Shown here: positions 25,738-35,731 of the stretch, one piece after another | How the letters are laid out: each line of letters starts with the position of its first letter | How positions within the stretch are numbered: the first letter of the stretch is position 1 | NCBI RefSeq assembly: GCF_003096715.1 | Contig: NZ_QEOL01000003.1 | Span: forward strand, 186,001 to 250,000 | Direction of reading: 5' to 3' | Origin: Paraburkholderia silvatlantica | GTDB taxonomy: Bacteria > Pseudomonadota > Gammaproteobacteria > Burkholderiales > Burkholderiaceae | Length of the DNA stretch: 64,000 nucleotides | Translations under genes and position numbers: made by a program | Notes under the pieces: generated by a model | Seen by the model: only the letters and a program-made list of their open reading frames with translations | Told to the model about the DNA's origin: nothing | Databases searched by the model: none

Positions 25738-27159
25738 ATGAAAACGCTGTTTCTGCAGGCACCTTCCTATGAAGGCTTCGATGGCGGCGCGGGCTCGCGC
25801 TTTCAAACGAAGCGCGAAATCCGCTCGTTCTGGTATCCCACGTGGCTCGTTCAGCCCGCTGCGCTGGTCGAAGGCAGCCGCGTGGTGGATGCCCCCGCAG
25901 ACGACCTAACGCTCGAAGCGACCCTGGATATCGCTCAGGAATACGAACTCGTTATCATTCACACGAGTTCGCCTTCGTTCCAGAGCGACATCCAGTTCTG
26001 CGAGCATCTGAAGCGGCGCAGGAGCACGATCCTCATCGGCATGATCGGCGCGAAGGTGGCGGTCGATCCTCATGGTTCGCTGGCCGCGAGCGAGGCGCTC
26101 GATTTCGTGTGCCGGGAAGAATTCGATTTCACGTGTCTCGAGATCTCCCAGGGTATGCCGTTCGAATCGATCCTTGGCCTGAGCTACCGGCTGCCCGACG
26201 GCGGCATCATGCACAACGACGCCCGGCCGATACTCGAAGACATGGATCAGCTCCCGTTCGTCTCGCCGATCTACAAGCGCGATCTCACGCCCGAGCATTA
26301 CTTCAGCGGTTATCTCAAGCATCCTTATCTTTCGCTCTATACGGGGCGCGGCTGCAAGTCCCGCTGCACGTTCTGCCTCTGGCCGCATACGGTCGGGGGC
26401 CATCGTTATCGCACGCGCTCGGTCGAACACGTACTGGAAGAAGTGAAATGGATTCGGGACAACATGCCTGAAATCAAGGAGATCATGTTCGACGACGACA
26501 CGTTTACGGATCTCAGGCCGCGCGCCGAAGAGATCGCGCGCGGGCTCGGCAAGCTGGGCGTGACGTGGTCGTGCAATGCCAAGGCGAACGTGCCGTACTC
26601 GACGCTCAAGGTGATGAAGGATAACGGCTTGCGGCTCCTGCTCGTGGGCTACGAATCCGGCGACGACCAGATTCTCGTCAACGTCAAAAAGGGCGTGCGC
26701 ACGGACTTCGCGCGCCAGTTCAGCGAGGATTGCCGCAAGCTCGGCATCAAGATTCACGGGACCTTCATCCTCGGCCTGCCGGGCGAGACGCACGAAACGA
26801 TCCAGAAGACCATTCAGTATGCGAAAGAGATCAATCCCCATACGATTCAGGTCTCGCTCGCGGCGCCTTATCCCGGCACGGTGCTTCACAAGCAGGCGGT
26901 CGAAAATGGCTGGCTGAACGACACCAGGGTCATCACGCTCATCAATTCGGCCGGCACGCAGGCCTCGACGATCGGCTATCCGCACCTGTCGCGCGAAGAG
27001 ATCTACCTCGGCGTCGAGGAGTTCTACAAACGCTTTTATTTCCGGCCGTCGAAGATCTGGGAAATCGTCCGCGAGATGCTGGTGAGCTGGGAAATGATGA
27101 AGCGGCGCCTGCAGGAGGGCGCGGAGTTCTTCAAATATCTGCGCGCGCGTAAGGTCTGA
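25738..27159 (+). CDS. hpnJ: Hopanoid biosynthesis radical SAM protein HpnJ
   Basis: A 473-residue radical S-adenosylmethionine enzyme with an N-terminal B12-binding-like domain (about 1-160) and a radical SAM barrel (about 195-410). The 4Fe-4S cluster motif is CKSRCTFC with cysteines at about 206, 210 and 213. HpnJ is required to make the cyclitol ether head group of bacteriohopanetetrol in Burkholderia and relatives, working after HpnI (glycosyl transfer) and HpnK (deacetylation). MKTLFLQAPSYEGFDGGAGSR and FWYPTWLVQPAAL are typical HpnJ openings. No other hpn gene is next to it in this window. A strong terminator follows. Confidence 0.93.
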   Translation: MKTLFLQAPSYEGFDGGAGSRFQTKREIRSFWYPTWLVQPAALVEGSRVVDAPADDLTLEATLDIAQEYELVIIHTSSPSFQSDIQFCEHLKRRRSTILIGMIGAKVAVDPHGSLAASEALDFVCREEFDFTCLEISQGMPFESILGLSYRLPDGGIMHNDARPILEDMDQLPFVSPIYKRDLTPEHYFSGYLKHPYLSLYTGRGCKSRCTFCLWPHTVGGHRYRTRSVEHVLEEVKWIRDNMPEIKEIMFDDDTFTDLRPRAEEIARGLGKLGVTWSCNAKANVPYSTLKVMKDNGLRLLLVGYESGDDQILVNVKKGVRTDFARQFSEDCRKLGIKIHGTFILGLPGETHETIQKTIQYAKEINPHTIQVSLAAPYPGTVLHKQAVENGWLNDTRVITLINSAGTQASTIGYPHLSREEIYLGVEEFYKRFYFRPSKIWEIVREMLVSWEMMKRRLQEGAEFFKYLRARKV

Positions 27160-27177
27160 CGCAGCGTCCCCTCCAGG

Positions 27178-27205
27178 AAAAACGCCCGGGATTCCGGGCG
27201 TTTTT
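27178..27205 (+). terminator. Rho-independent terminator of hpnJ
   Basis: Perfect 12-base stem (AAAAACGCCCGG / CCGGGCGTTTTT) with a 4-base loop GATT and the T run at its 3' side, beginning 18 bases after the hpnJ stop. The A tract on the left arm means it could also stop transcription coming from the other strand. Confidence 0.9.
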
Positions 27206-27357
27206 CGTCACTCGTCTGTCACAGTCCCCGCTGTTCACGTACGCAGTATTTGTGTAAACCGTGCTCCGGCGCTGGCAGCCGGCTTCCATGCGCATCTCGC
27301 GAAGCCCGCCGACATCGGACGGCTGCGCGCGATGCTCGTGACGTGCGCGCAAGACGG

Positions 27358-27510
27358 CTAGCGCAGGTGCGAAGAGCGGATGCCGTCGTGGCGAAGGTTG
27401 CGCAACAGGCTTGCGCGGCGCCGTTCGCGGCGATAGTGCGCGATCACGGCCGTGGCCGCGATGACCAATACCATCACGCCGATCGCGGTTCCCCACTGTA
27501 ATGCATCCAT
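27358..27510 (-). CDS. Small single-span membrane protein
   Basis: A 50-residue protein with one N-terminal membrane helix (AIGVMVLVIAATAVIAHY) followed by a highly basic cytoplasmic tail (RRERRRASLLRNLRHDG). The ATG at 27510 is preceded by a near-perfect ribosome binding site (AAGGAGG, 5 bases upstream), which is the main evidence that it is translated. No family recognised; topology by the positive-inside rule is N-out/C-in. Standing alone, with the hpnJ terminator downstream on the opposite side. Confidence 0.65.
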   Translation of the reverse strand: MDALQWGTAIGVMVLVIAATAVIAHYRRERRRASLLRNLRHDGIRSSHLR

Positions 27511-27877
27511 GTCTGCCTCCTTGTCACGTCAGGGCCGTCGCGTCGAGGCGAACGGGTTCAAACGTAGTGTGACTGGCAGGATGCGTTCCGCGGCAAGCGC
27601 CGGGGAAAAACAACGCGACGCACACGAAAGGGTGGCGCTGGTCGCGGACGCAAGAAAATATTAGCCGATTGCGATGCGCAATTGAACCGTGCAGGGGTGT
27701 ACGGATGCCAGCCGTTGTGGACACTTCGGCCTCGCCAAACTGACTGACGCCGGGCGAGCGCTTTTCAGTTCCTTGGGGAGGTGTCGAGGCCTGCCGGGAG
27801 CAGGCCGGTTGAGCTGACGATCCGGCCCTGTTGAGACTGCAATTTGCAATTGCGTTTGCGTCGGCGCGATTATGCGA
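27511..27877. other. Gene-free stretch with lower GC
   Basis: About 370 bases with no supported gene. The region around 27660-27860 is noticeably richer in A and T than its surroundings and contains two GCAATTG-type motifs (near 27680 and 27850). It probably holds promoters for the small membrane protein gene. No RNA gene or repeat was recognised. Confidence 0.35.
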
Positions 27878-28138
27878 TTACTCCAGATCGCGCGTTTCAA
27901 GCTCCACGGACTGACCCCCGTTTTTCTCCAGCGCGTGCCGCGCGGCCAGTTCGATGCTCGGGCGGTTCGCCTCGAAGGCGCTCAATAGCGCATGCGCCGA
28001 TGTGCCGGTGTTGCCGAAGCGGTCGTTCAACGCGTCGAGCGACACGCTGCACCATACCGGGCGATTGTCCACGTTGGCCTCGAACGCTACGCGTGCGGCA
28101 GCCACTGCGTGACGGCGACTCGTGAATTCGATTCTCAT
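27878..28138 (-). CDS. DUF1488 family protein
   Basis: An 86-residue cytoplasmic protein. Residues 1-50 (MRIEFTSRRHAVAAARVAFEA, then VDNRPVWCSVSLDALNDRFG) match the small DUF1488 family, in which an amended residue set F-x-V-x-x-x-x-L precedes a helix. The second half is helical (SAHALLSAFEANRPSIELAARHAL). Function unknown. A GGAGG ribosome binding site lies 7 bases before the ATG. Monocistronic. Confidence 0.75.
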   Translation of the reverse strand: MRIEFTSRRHAVAAARVAFEANVDNRPVWCSVSLDALNDRFGNTGTSAHALLSAFEANRPSIELAARHALEKNGGQSVELETRDLE

Positions 28139-28219
28139 CCTGGTCCTCCGTGAGTTTTATCTTTAAAGGGTAGAGCCTGGCGCAGCCAATGGTGAGTTCT
28201 TTTTGCGCTTCTTTTCGCG

Positions 28220-28474
28220 CTATTTCGCCTGAGCGTCACTGGCGGGGTCGCTGCGCATCATCTTGTCGTGCGTGGCGGGCCCCTTGGGTTTCTTGACAGG
28301 CATGTTGTCCGGGTTGGATTCGCTTGCCGCGCCTGGCACTGCGGCCGGCGGCTTCGCCATCGGCGGTGCAGGGGGGCGAGCAGGCGTTTGGGTCTGGGCG
28401 TTGGCGGAGAGCGAGGCGGCGGCGAGCACCAGACAGGCGGTCGCCCCCCAGACGGGGACATGCGGTGGCTTCAT
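28220..28474 (-). CDS. Small exported Pro/Ala-rich protein
   Basis: An 84-residue protein with a signal peptide (MKPPHVPVWGATACLVLAAA, cleaved after SANA) and a proline/alanine/lysine-rich, probably disordered mature part (PPAPPMAKPPAAVPG, then MPVKKPKGPATHDKMMR). No family recognised. An ATG six bases upstream (28480) sits right against the AGAAAGAG ribosome binding site, so 28474, with a better spacing, was chosen. It is transcribed away from the suf operon, with which it shares the upstream region. Confidence 0.65.
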   Translation of the reverse strand: MKPPHVPVWGATACLVLAAASLSANAQTQTPARPPAPPMAKPPAAVPGAASESNPDNMPVKKPKGPATHDKMMRSDPASDAQAK

Positions 28475-28623
28475 TGTCATCTCTTTCTTGTGAACATGGG
28501 GTCTCACGCATTGGGCGTGCCTGCTTCGTAACTCACGCGAGGCGGTTAAACCCCGGCAATGCCAGGGTTATGCCGGCGGTTCTAGAATGAGGTCGTGAGT
28601 GTAAAGGAGACCGTAATAACGTC

Positions 28624-30072
<1,449 letters not shown>

Positions 30073-30085
30073 AAGGGAGAGAAGG

Positions 30086-30898
30086 ATGCTGGAAATCCGC
30101 AATCTGAGTGCCGAAGTGCAAAGCAAGCCGATTCTGCGCGGTGTGGATTTGCGCGTGAATGCGGGCGAGGTTCACGCGATCATGGGGCCGAACGGCTCCG
30201 GCAAAAGCACACTCGCCCATGTGCTGGCGGGGCGCGAGCAATACGTGGTCACGGGGGGCAGCGTGCAGTACGACGGCTGCGACCTGCTCGCGCTTGCGCC
30301 CGACGAGCGCGCGCGCCGCGGGCTCTTTCTCGCGTTTCAGTATCCGGTGGAAATACCGGGCGTGAGCAATATCTATCTGCTCAAGGCCGCGCTCAATGCG
30401 CAGCGCAAGCATCGGGGCGAGGCGGAACTCGATGCCATGGACTTTCTCGCACTGGTGAAGGAGAAAATGGCGGCCATGGAGATGAAGGAAGACCTGCTGT
30501 ACCGGGGCGTGAACGAAGGGTTTTCGGGCGGCGAGAAAAAGCGCAACGAGGTGCTGCAAATGACGGTGCTGGAGCCGCGTCTCGCCATACTCGACGAGAC
30601 CGACTCCGGGCTCGATATCGACGCGCTGCAACTGGTCGCCCGCGGCGTGAACCAGATGCGCAGCGCGAACCGGGCCATCGTGCTCGTCACGCATTACCAG
30701 CGCCTGCTCGACTACATCGTGCCGGACCAGGTACATGTGCTTTCGCAGGGGCGCATCGTGCGCTCGGGTTCGCGTGAGCTTGCGCTCGAACTGGAGCAGA
30801 AGGGTTATGGCTGGCTCGGCGTGCAGGATAGCGACGGACCGGCTGCGGGGCAGGGCGCCGGCACGCAACACACGACATCCGCCAGGGAGCAACGATGA
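30086..30898 (+). CDS. sufC: Fe-S assembly ATPase SufC
   Basis: A 270-residue ABC-type ATPase that drives the SufBCD scaffold. Walker A is GPNGSGKST, the signature motif is the SufC-specific FSGGEKKRNEVLQM, and Walker B is LAILDETDSGLDIDAL followed by the H-loop VTHYQRLLDYI. The C-terminus extends about 20 residues past the usual end (248 residues in E. coli), with a Gly/Ala/Thr-rich tail. It begins 13 bases after sufB, and its stop overlaps the sufD start (ATGA). Confidence 0.96.
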   Translation: MLEIRNLSAEVQSKPILRGVDLRVNAGEVHAIMGPNGSGKSTLAHVLAGREQYVVTGGSVQYDGCDLLALAPDERARRGLFLAFQYPVEIPGVSNIYLLKAALNAQRKHRGEAELDAMDFLALVKEKMAAMEMKEDLLYRGVNEGFSGGEKKRNEVLQMTVLEPRLAILDETDSGLDIDALQLVARGVNQMRSANRAIVLVTHYQRLLDYIVPDQVHVLSQGRIVRSGSRELALELEQKGYGWLGVQDSDGPAAGQGAGTQHTTSAREQR

Positions 30899-32220
30899 GC
30901 GAATCAACGCGCGAGCATTACCGCGACGCCTTCCGCACGATGGCGGGGACGCTGGCGGGCGTCGAGCTGCCGTGGTTGCGCAAGGCGAGACGGCACGCGT
31001 TCGACCGATTCGAGACGCTGGGCTTTCCCGGCACGCAACTCGAAGCGTGGAAATACACCAACGTGATGCCGATTGCGAAGCCGCATTGGCATTTCATGCC
31101 CGCGGACGGAGAGCAAACCGGCTATGCCCGCCTGATCGACGACCTCGTACCCGCCGATGCCGGCGGGCGTATCGTGTTCGTCAACGGACGGCACGTGCCG
31201 AAGCTCTCGTCCTTACCGCCTTTGCCGGAAGGCGCGTTCGTCGGCACGCTCGCACAGGCAATGCGCAGGATTCCTGAGCGGGTCGAATCGATCATGGCGC
31301 GGCGCGCGCCCGAGGACGGTTTTGCGGCGCTCAACGGCGCATTTCGCAGCGACGGCTATGTGGTCGTACTGCCGCCGGGTTGCGCGCTGGACTGGCCGCT
31401 GAACGTGCTGTTCTTCAGCAGCGAGGCTGCGCTCGCCATGCATCCGTTCAACGCAGTGGTGGCGCAGCGGGGTGCGCGGTGCTCGATCGTCGAGCAGTTC
31501 GCGGGCATTGCCGACGAAGCCTATTTCGTCAACACCGCTACGGAAATCGTCGCGGACGAAGAGGCCGACGTTCAGCATTGCCGCATCCAGCAGGAGGCGC
31601 GCAGTGCGTTTCATATCGCGCACGTAGGCGTTTCGCAGCGGCGCGCAAGCCACTTCACTTCGCACTCGTTCGCGTTCGGCGGGGCATTGTCGCGCACGCA
31701 GATCGACACGCGCCTCGACGCGGAAGACGCGCAAGCCGACCTGAACGGCCTGTATTTCGTGAGCGCGCGGCAACACGTGGATCACCACACGCGTATCGAT
31801 CATGAGATGCCGCGCGGCACGAGCCGGGAATACTATCGCGGCGTGCTCGACGGCGCTTCGCATGCCGTGTTCGATGGCCGCGTGATCGTGCACCAGGACG
31901 CGCAGCAGACGAACGCGCATCAAGGCAACGACAATCTGTTGCTCTCGCGCAACGCCGAGATCGACACGAAGCCGCAACTGGAAATTCACGCCGACGACGT
32001 GAAGTGCACGCACGGCGCGACCGTCGGCCAGCTCGACGAGAACCCGCTCTTTTATCTGCGCTCGCGCGGCATGGACGAGCGCATGGCGCGCGCGCTCCTC
32101 GTGTGGTCGTTCGCGCGCATGAGCGTGGATCGCGTGGAAAGCGCTGCGCTGCGCAGCCGCCTCACGCAACAATTGCTCGCGCGCCTGCCCGGTGGCGAAT
32201 ACCTGCGGGGACTATCATGA
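30895..32220 (+). CDS. sufD: Fe-S assembly scaffold subunit SufD
   Basis: A 441-residue SufD, the SufB-related partner that helps deliver iron. It shows the SufD features GFPGTQLEAWKYTNV near the N-terminus, the beta-helix core with LNGLYFVSARQHVDHHTRIDHE and SREYYRGVLDG, and DDVKCTHGATVGQLDENPLFYLRSRG including the conserved His. Start and stop overlap the neighbouring genes by 4 bases each, indicating translational coupling in the order C-D-S. Confidence 0.95.
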   Translation: MSESTREHYRDAFRTMAGTLAGVELPWLRKARRHAFDRFETLGFPGTQLEAWKYTNVMPIAKPHWHFMPADGEQTGYARLIDDLVPADAGGRIVFVNGRHVPKLSSLPPLPEGAFVGTLAQAMRRIPERVESIMARRAPEDGFAALNGAFRSDGYVVVLPPGCALDWPLNVLFFSSEAALAMHPFNAVVAQRGARCSIVEQFAGIADEAYFVNTATEIVADEEADVQHCRIQQEARSAFHIAHVGVSQRRASHFTSHSFAFGGALSRTQIDTRLDAEDAQADLNGLYFVSARQHVDHHTRIDHEMPRGTSREYYRGVLDGASHAVFDGRVIVHQDAQQTNAHQGNDNLLLSRNAEIDTKPQLEIHADDVKCTHGATVGQLDENPLFYLRSRGMDERMARALLVWSFARMSVDRVESAALRSRLTQQLLARLPGGEYLRGLS

Positions 32221-33470
32221 ATCTACTCGAACCGGTGGGGATTCCCGACACTGAAGCGGTAATGCGCTGGCGCCGCGACTTTCCGATTCTGCGGCAAAGC
32301 GTGCACGGCAAGCCGCTCGTGTACCTCGACAACGCGGCGACCACGCAGAAGCCCGCGAGTGTGATCGCCGCCGAGCAGGCCTATTACGAGTCCGGCAATG
32401 CGAACGTGCATCGCGGCGTGCATCTGCTGTCGCAGCGCGCGACCGACGCTTACGAGGGCGCCCGCGCGCGCATTGCGCGCTTCGTTCACGCGGCGAACGA
32501 AAAGGAGATCGTGTACACGCGCGGCACCACGGAAGCGATCAACCTGGTGGCGCAAAGTTACGCCCGGCCCCGCCTTCAGCCCGACGACGAAGTGCTGATC
32601 ACCGCGATGGAGCATCACTCGAATATCGTGCCGTGGCAACTCGTCTGCGCGCAGACGGGCGCGATACTGAAGGTGGCGCCGATCGACGACGACGGCACGC
32701 TCGACCTCGGCGCCTACGAGCGCCTGCTCGGCCCACGCACGCGCATCGCGGCGGTGGCGCATGCGTCGAACGCGCTTGGCACGGTCAATCCGCTTGCGCA
32801 AATGATCGAGCTTGCGCATGCTCGCGGCGTGCCGGTGCTGGTCGATGGCGCGCAGGCGATTGCGCATCTTCCCGTGGACGTGGCCGCGCTCGATTGCGAC
32901 TTCTACGCGTTCTCGGGTCACAAGATCTACGGTCCCACCGGTATTGGCGCGCTGTACGCGAAGGCCGCGCTGCTCGACGCCATGCCGCCATGGCAGGGCG
33001 GCGGCGACATGATCCGCTCCGTGACGTTCGAGAAGACCGAGTACAACGTGATCCCGTGGCGGTTCGAAGCGGGCACGCCGAATATTGCCGGCGCGATCGG
33101 GCTCGGCGCCGCGCTGGACTACGTCAGCGCGATCGGCCTCGAAGTGGTGCAAAGGCACGAGGCCGACCTGCTTGCGTATGCCGACGCAGCATTGCGCGCG
33201 ATGCCGAATGTGAGGATGATTGGAACTGCGAATGAAAAACTGGGAATCCTCTCGTTCGTCATGGATAACGCGCACGCCCACGACGTCGGCACGATACTGG
33301 ACCAGTGCGGCGTGGCGGTGCGCACGGGCCATCACTGCGCGATGCCGGTGATGGAGCGCTATGGCGTGCCGGCCACGGTGCGCGCGTCGTTTGCGCTGTA
33401 CAACACGCGTGCCGAAGTCGACGCGCTGCTGGACGGCCTCGCGCGCGTAGAGGAGGTGTTTGCGCCATGA
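32217..33470 (+). CDS. sufS: Cysteine desulfurase SufS
   Basis: A 417-residue PLP-dependent class V aminotransferase that takes sulfur from cysteine for cluster assembly. PLP is bound at Lys 236 in FSGHKIYGPTG, the persulfide-carrying Cys 374 is in RTGHHCAMPVM, and the N-terminal substrate-binding segment YLDNAATTQKP is present. The context RTGHHCAxP marks the SufS (type II) rather than the IscS group. With SufU encoded next, sulfur is probably passed to SufU rather than SufE. Start chosen by ATGA overlap with sufD. Confidence 0.96.
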   Translation: MNLLEPVGIPDTEAVMRWRRDFPILRQSVHGKPLVYLDNAATTQKPASVIAAEQAYYESGNANVHRGVHLLSQRATDAYEGARARIARFVHAANEKEIVYTRGTTEAINLVAQSYARPRLQPDDEVLITAMEHHSNIVPWQLVCAQTGAILKVAPIDDDGTLDLGAYERLLGPRTRIAAVAHASNALGTVNPLAQMIELAHARGVPVLVDGAQAIAHLPVDVAALDCDFYAFSGHKIYGPTGIGALYAKAALLDAMPPWQGGGDMIRSVTFEKTEYNVIPWRFEAGTPNIAGAIGLGAALDYVSAIGLEVVQRHEADLLAYADAALRAMPNVRMIGTANEKLGILSFVMDNAHAHDVGTILDQCGVAVRTGHHCAMPVMERYGVPATVRASFALYNTRAEVDALLDGLARVEEVFAP

Positions 33471-33919
33471 GCGACTTGCGCGACCTGTACCAGGAAACGA
33501 TCTTCGACCACTACCGGCGGCCGCGGAACTGTCACACCGTGCCCGGCGCGACGCATACCGCCGAAGGCTACAACCCGTTGTGCGGCGACCGCGTCACGTT
33601 GTATCTGCGTATCGAGGACGGCGTGGTCAAGGACGCCGGCTTCGAGGGTGCGGGGTGCGCAATCGCAACGGCTTCGGCATCGTTGATGACCGAAGCGCTC
33701 AAGGGCCGCACGCAAGCGGAAGTCGAGGCGCTGTTCGAGCGCTTTCACGCCATGGCAACGGCGCCCTCGGATCGCCCGGCCTCTGCCGAGGGGCTCGGCA
33801 AGCTCGCGGTGCTCGCCGGCGTGCGCGAATTTCCGGCGCGCATCAAATGCGCGACGCTGGCGTGGCACACGCTGCACGCCGCGTTGCGCGACGAACGCGG
33901 GACCGTTTCGACGGAATGA
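33467..33919 (+). CDS. sufU: SufU zinc-dependent sulfurtransferase
   Basis: A 150-residue SufU protein. The zinc ligands Cys 39, Asp 41, Cys 64 and Cys 128 are all present (NPLCGD, GAGCAIATAS, KCATLAW), and the roughly 18-residue insertion that separates SufU from IscU is seen between GRTQAEVEALFERF and GLGKLAVLAGV. In studied systems SufU accepts the persulfide sulfur from SufS by ligand swapping at zinc. SufU-based systems are best known from Gram-positive bacteria but occur in several proteobacteria. Overlaps sufS by 4 bases. Confidence 0.93.
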   Translation: MSDLRDLYQETIFDHYRRPRNCHTVPGATHTAEGYNPLCGDRVTLYLRIEDGVVKDAGFEGAGCAIATASASLMTEALKGRTQAEVEALFERFHAMATAPSDRPASAEGLGKLAVLAGVREFPARIKCATLAWHTLHAALRDERGTVSTE

Positions 33920-33947
33920 TGCTGCGCGTGCCCGGAGGCAAATGACG

Positions 33948-34274
33948 ATGAATACGCAAACGGCGAGCAACGACCTGCGCGAACGCGTGATCGACGCGCT
34001 GCGCTCGGTGTTCGATCCGGAGATACCGGTGAACATCTACGATTTGGGGCTCGTGTATCAACTGGACGTGGACGCCGAATCGGGGCGCGTGACGATCCGC
34101 ATGACGCTGACCGCGCCGGGCTGTCCGGTCGCGCAAACTTTCCCTGGCACGGTCGAAGAATACGTGAACGACGTAGAAGGCGTGAGCGCGACGAACGTGG
34201 AGCTGGTCTGGGACCCGCCGTGGACGAAAGCGCGCATGTCCGAGGCGGCGCGGCTGCAACTGGGGATGCTCTGA
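33948..34274 (+). CDS. sufT: SufT-like DUF59 (MIP18) protein
   Basis: A 108-residue protein of the DUF59/PaaD group, involved in maturation of iron-sulfur proteins. The family signature is complete: FDPEIPVNIYDLGLVYQ, TLTAPGCPVAQ with the conserved Cys, and a C-terminal VWDPPWTKARMSEAARLQLGM. The GGAGG ribosome binding site (33934-33938) has 9-base spacing to the ATG at 33948, so it was preferred to the ATG at 33942. Sixth gene of the suf operon, likely acting in cluster delivery to target proteins. Confidence 0.92.
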   Translation: MNTQTASNDLRERVIDALRSVFDPEIPVNIYDLGLVYQLDVDAESGRVTIRMTLTAPGCPVAQTFPGTVEEYVNDVEGVSATNVELVWDPPWTKARMSEAARLQLGML

Positions 34275-34275
34275 C

Positions 34276-34608
34276 ATGGCCGATTGGGTCGACGTGGCGC
34301 CATACGCCGAATTTCAGCCGGGTTCCGTACGCAGCGTCGACGTGGACGGCACACCGGTCGCCGTGTTCAATCTGGACGGGACCTGCTATGCCATCGAAGA
34401 CACCTGTCCGCATGACGGCGGCGTGCTCACGGGTGGCGACGTGGAGGGCGACGAGGTGATTTGCCCGCGCCATGGCGCCCGGTTTTGCATCAAGACGGGC
34501 AAGGTCCTCGCGCCGCCCGCGTATGAGGATGTCGCGGTGTTTGCTGTGCGCGTGGAAGCGGGCATGGTGCAGGTGCGCGACACGCGCTGGGACGAGGGCT
34601 TTTCCTGA
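34276..34608 (+). CDS. Rieske-type ferredoxin
   Basis: A 110-residue soluble Rieske 2Fe-2S protein. The cluster ligands are Cys 44/His 46 (CPHDGG) and Cys 63/His 66 (CPRHGARF). It belongs to the NirD-like/dioxygenase-ferredoxin group. It starts two bases after sufT. Such a ferredoxin commonly ends suf operons of this type and is thought to supply electrons for cluster assembly, though direct evidence is limited. There is no linked reductase or oxygenase here. Confidence 0.92.
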   Translation: MADWVDVAPYAEFQPGSVRSVDVDGTPVAVFNLDGTCYAIEDTCPHDGGVLTGGDVEGDEVICPRHGARFCIKTGKVLAPPAYEDVAVFAVRVEAGMVQVRDTRWDEGFS

Positions 34609-34627
34609 GCGCGGCGCTCGCCGCGCT
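34608..34627 (+). terminator. Possible weak terminator after the suf operon
   Basis: Perfect 8-base GC-rich stem (AGCGCGGC / GCCGCGCT) with a 4-base loop at the end of the Rieske gene, but with only two T residues after it, so it may attenuate rather than fully stop transcription. Confidence 0.4.
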
Positions 34628-34658
34628 TTGCATGCGTTGCCATTATCGAGAGGGATCC

Positions 34659-34874
34659 ATGAAGGCACTGTTCCATCTTGCGGCGGCTGCCGCGGCAGGC
34701 ACGCTTGTCATGTTCTATCTGGACCCGGTTTCCGGCCCGCGTCGCCGCGCGCGGCTGCGCACTCCGCCGTTTTCGCGCCGTGGCAGCCGTGCGAACGCTC
34801 ACGGCCACGCGGCCGAGCCCGGCGTAGACGGCGAACTGGCGGGCCCGGGCGGCGGCATTGGCACCGCGCCGTGA
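34659..34874 (+). CDS. Small membrane-anchored protein
   Basis: A 71-residue protein with an N-terminal hydrophobic helix (MKALFHLAAAAAAGTLVMFY) followed by LDPVSGPRRRARLR, a motif (YLDPxxGxxRRA) that recurs in many small proteobacterial membrane proteins near stress genes. The remainder is basic, then Gly/Ala-rich. The ATG at 34659 follows GAGAGGGATCC, a fair ribosome binding site. Its function is unknown. Confidence 0.6.
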   Translation: MKALFHLAAAAAAGTLVMFYLDPVSGPRRRARLRTPPFSRRGSRANAHGHAAEPGVDGELAGPGGGIGTAP

Positions 34875-34944
34875 GCGCGTCGAGGCGAGTGTCTTGCGCA
34901 AGGGCGGTAGTGAACTGGAAACGAATCGCAGAAGGGAGTCCGCC

Positions 34945-35691
34945 ATGGCCGCGCTTTTACCCGACCTGAATCATCGCGTTGCGCTCGTGACCGGCGGCTC
35001 GCGCGGAATCGGACGTGCCATTGCCGTGGCCCTCGCTTCGGCCGGCGCCGCAGTTGCCGTGAACTACCGGCAGCGCGCCGACGAAGCGGATCACGTCGTC
35101 GCGCAGATCGAGGGTGCCGGAGGCAGCGCGTTCGCCGTGCGCGCCGATGTGTCAGTGGCAGGCGAGGTCACGAGCATGATCGGCGAGATCGAGCGGCGCC
35201 TCGGCGCGGTCGATGTGCTCGTGAACAACGCCGGCACAGGCACGTTCAGCGACATCGAGTCGCTGACGGAGGCCGAATTCGACCGCACGCTCGCGGTCAA
35301 TCTCAAGTCGGCGTTTCTGTGCACACAGGCGGTGTTGCCCGGCATGCGCGCGCGTCGCTGGGGGCGCATCGTCAATCTCTCGTCGGTCGCCGCGCGCGGC
35401 GCAGGCGCCGTCGGGGTTCATTACAACGCTTCGAAAGCGGGGCTCGAAGGCTTGACGCGAGGCTATGCCTCGCGTGTGGCACGAGAAGGCGTGACCGTCA
35501 ACGCCGTGGCGCCAGGACCGATCGACACGGAAATGGCCGCGCCGCTGAAAGCCGCGAACGTCGCCGAACGGCTGCCGGTTGGCCGCCTCGGTGAAGCGGA
35601 TGAAGTTGCGCAGGTCGTGTTGATGGTGGTCGGCAATGGCTTTGTCACGGGGCAAACCATTGCCGTCAATGGCGGCATCAGTTTCATCTAG
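34945..35691 (+). CDS. SDR-family NAD(P)-dependent oxidoreductase (FabG-like)
   Basis: A 248-residue classical short-chain dehydrogenase/reductase. The cofactor motif is TGGSRGIGRAIA, then NNAG (VLVNNAGTG). The catalytic Ser is in LSSVAARG, and the Tyr/Lys pair in YNASKAGLEGL. The PGPIDTEM and GFVTGQTIAVNGG segments complete the FabG/3-oxoacyl reductase-like pattern. The 5' Tyr-x-x-x-Lys reads HYNASKAG. The start at 34945 has an AGAAGGGAG ribosome binding site. The substrate cannot be inferred; it is not near fatty acid genes. A terminator follows. Confidence 0.9.
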   Translation: MAALLPDLNHRVALVTGGSRGIGRAIAVALASAGAAVAVNYRQRADEADHVVAQIEGAGGSAFAVRADVSVAGEVTSMIGEIERRLGAVDVLVNNAGTGTFSDIESLTEAEFDRTLAVNLKSAFLCTQAVLPGMRARRWGRIVNLSSVAARGAGAVGVHYNASKAGLEGLTRGYASRVAREGVTVNAVAPGPIDTEMAAPLKAANVAERLPVGRLGEADEVAQVVLMVVGNGFVTGQTIAVNGGISFI

Positions 35692-35705
35692 GCCGCGTGT
35701 TCAAT

Positions 35706-35731
35706 AATGGGCCGCCGCGTTGCGGCCCATT
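35706..35731 (+). terminator. Terminator-like hairpin after the SDR gene
   Basis: Perfect 10-base stem (AATGGGCCGC / GCGGCCCATT) with a 6-base loop, 15 bases after the SDR stop, followed by a loose T-rich stretch (CCATTTAGTTCACCTTG). Confidence 0.7.

Noticed and set aside
27131..27496. A 121-codon minus-strand frame overlapping the hpnJ terminator
   Set aside because: It reads through the terminator and the end of hpnJ, has no family, and the 50-codon gene in another frame with a strong ribosome binding site fits better.
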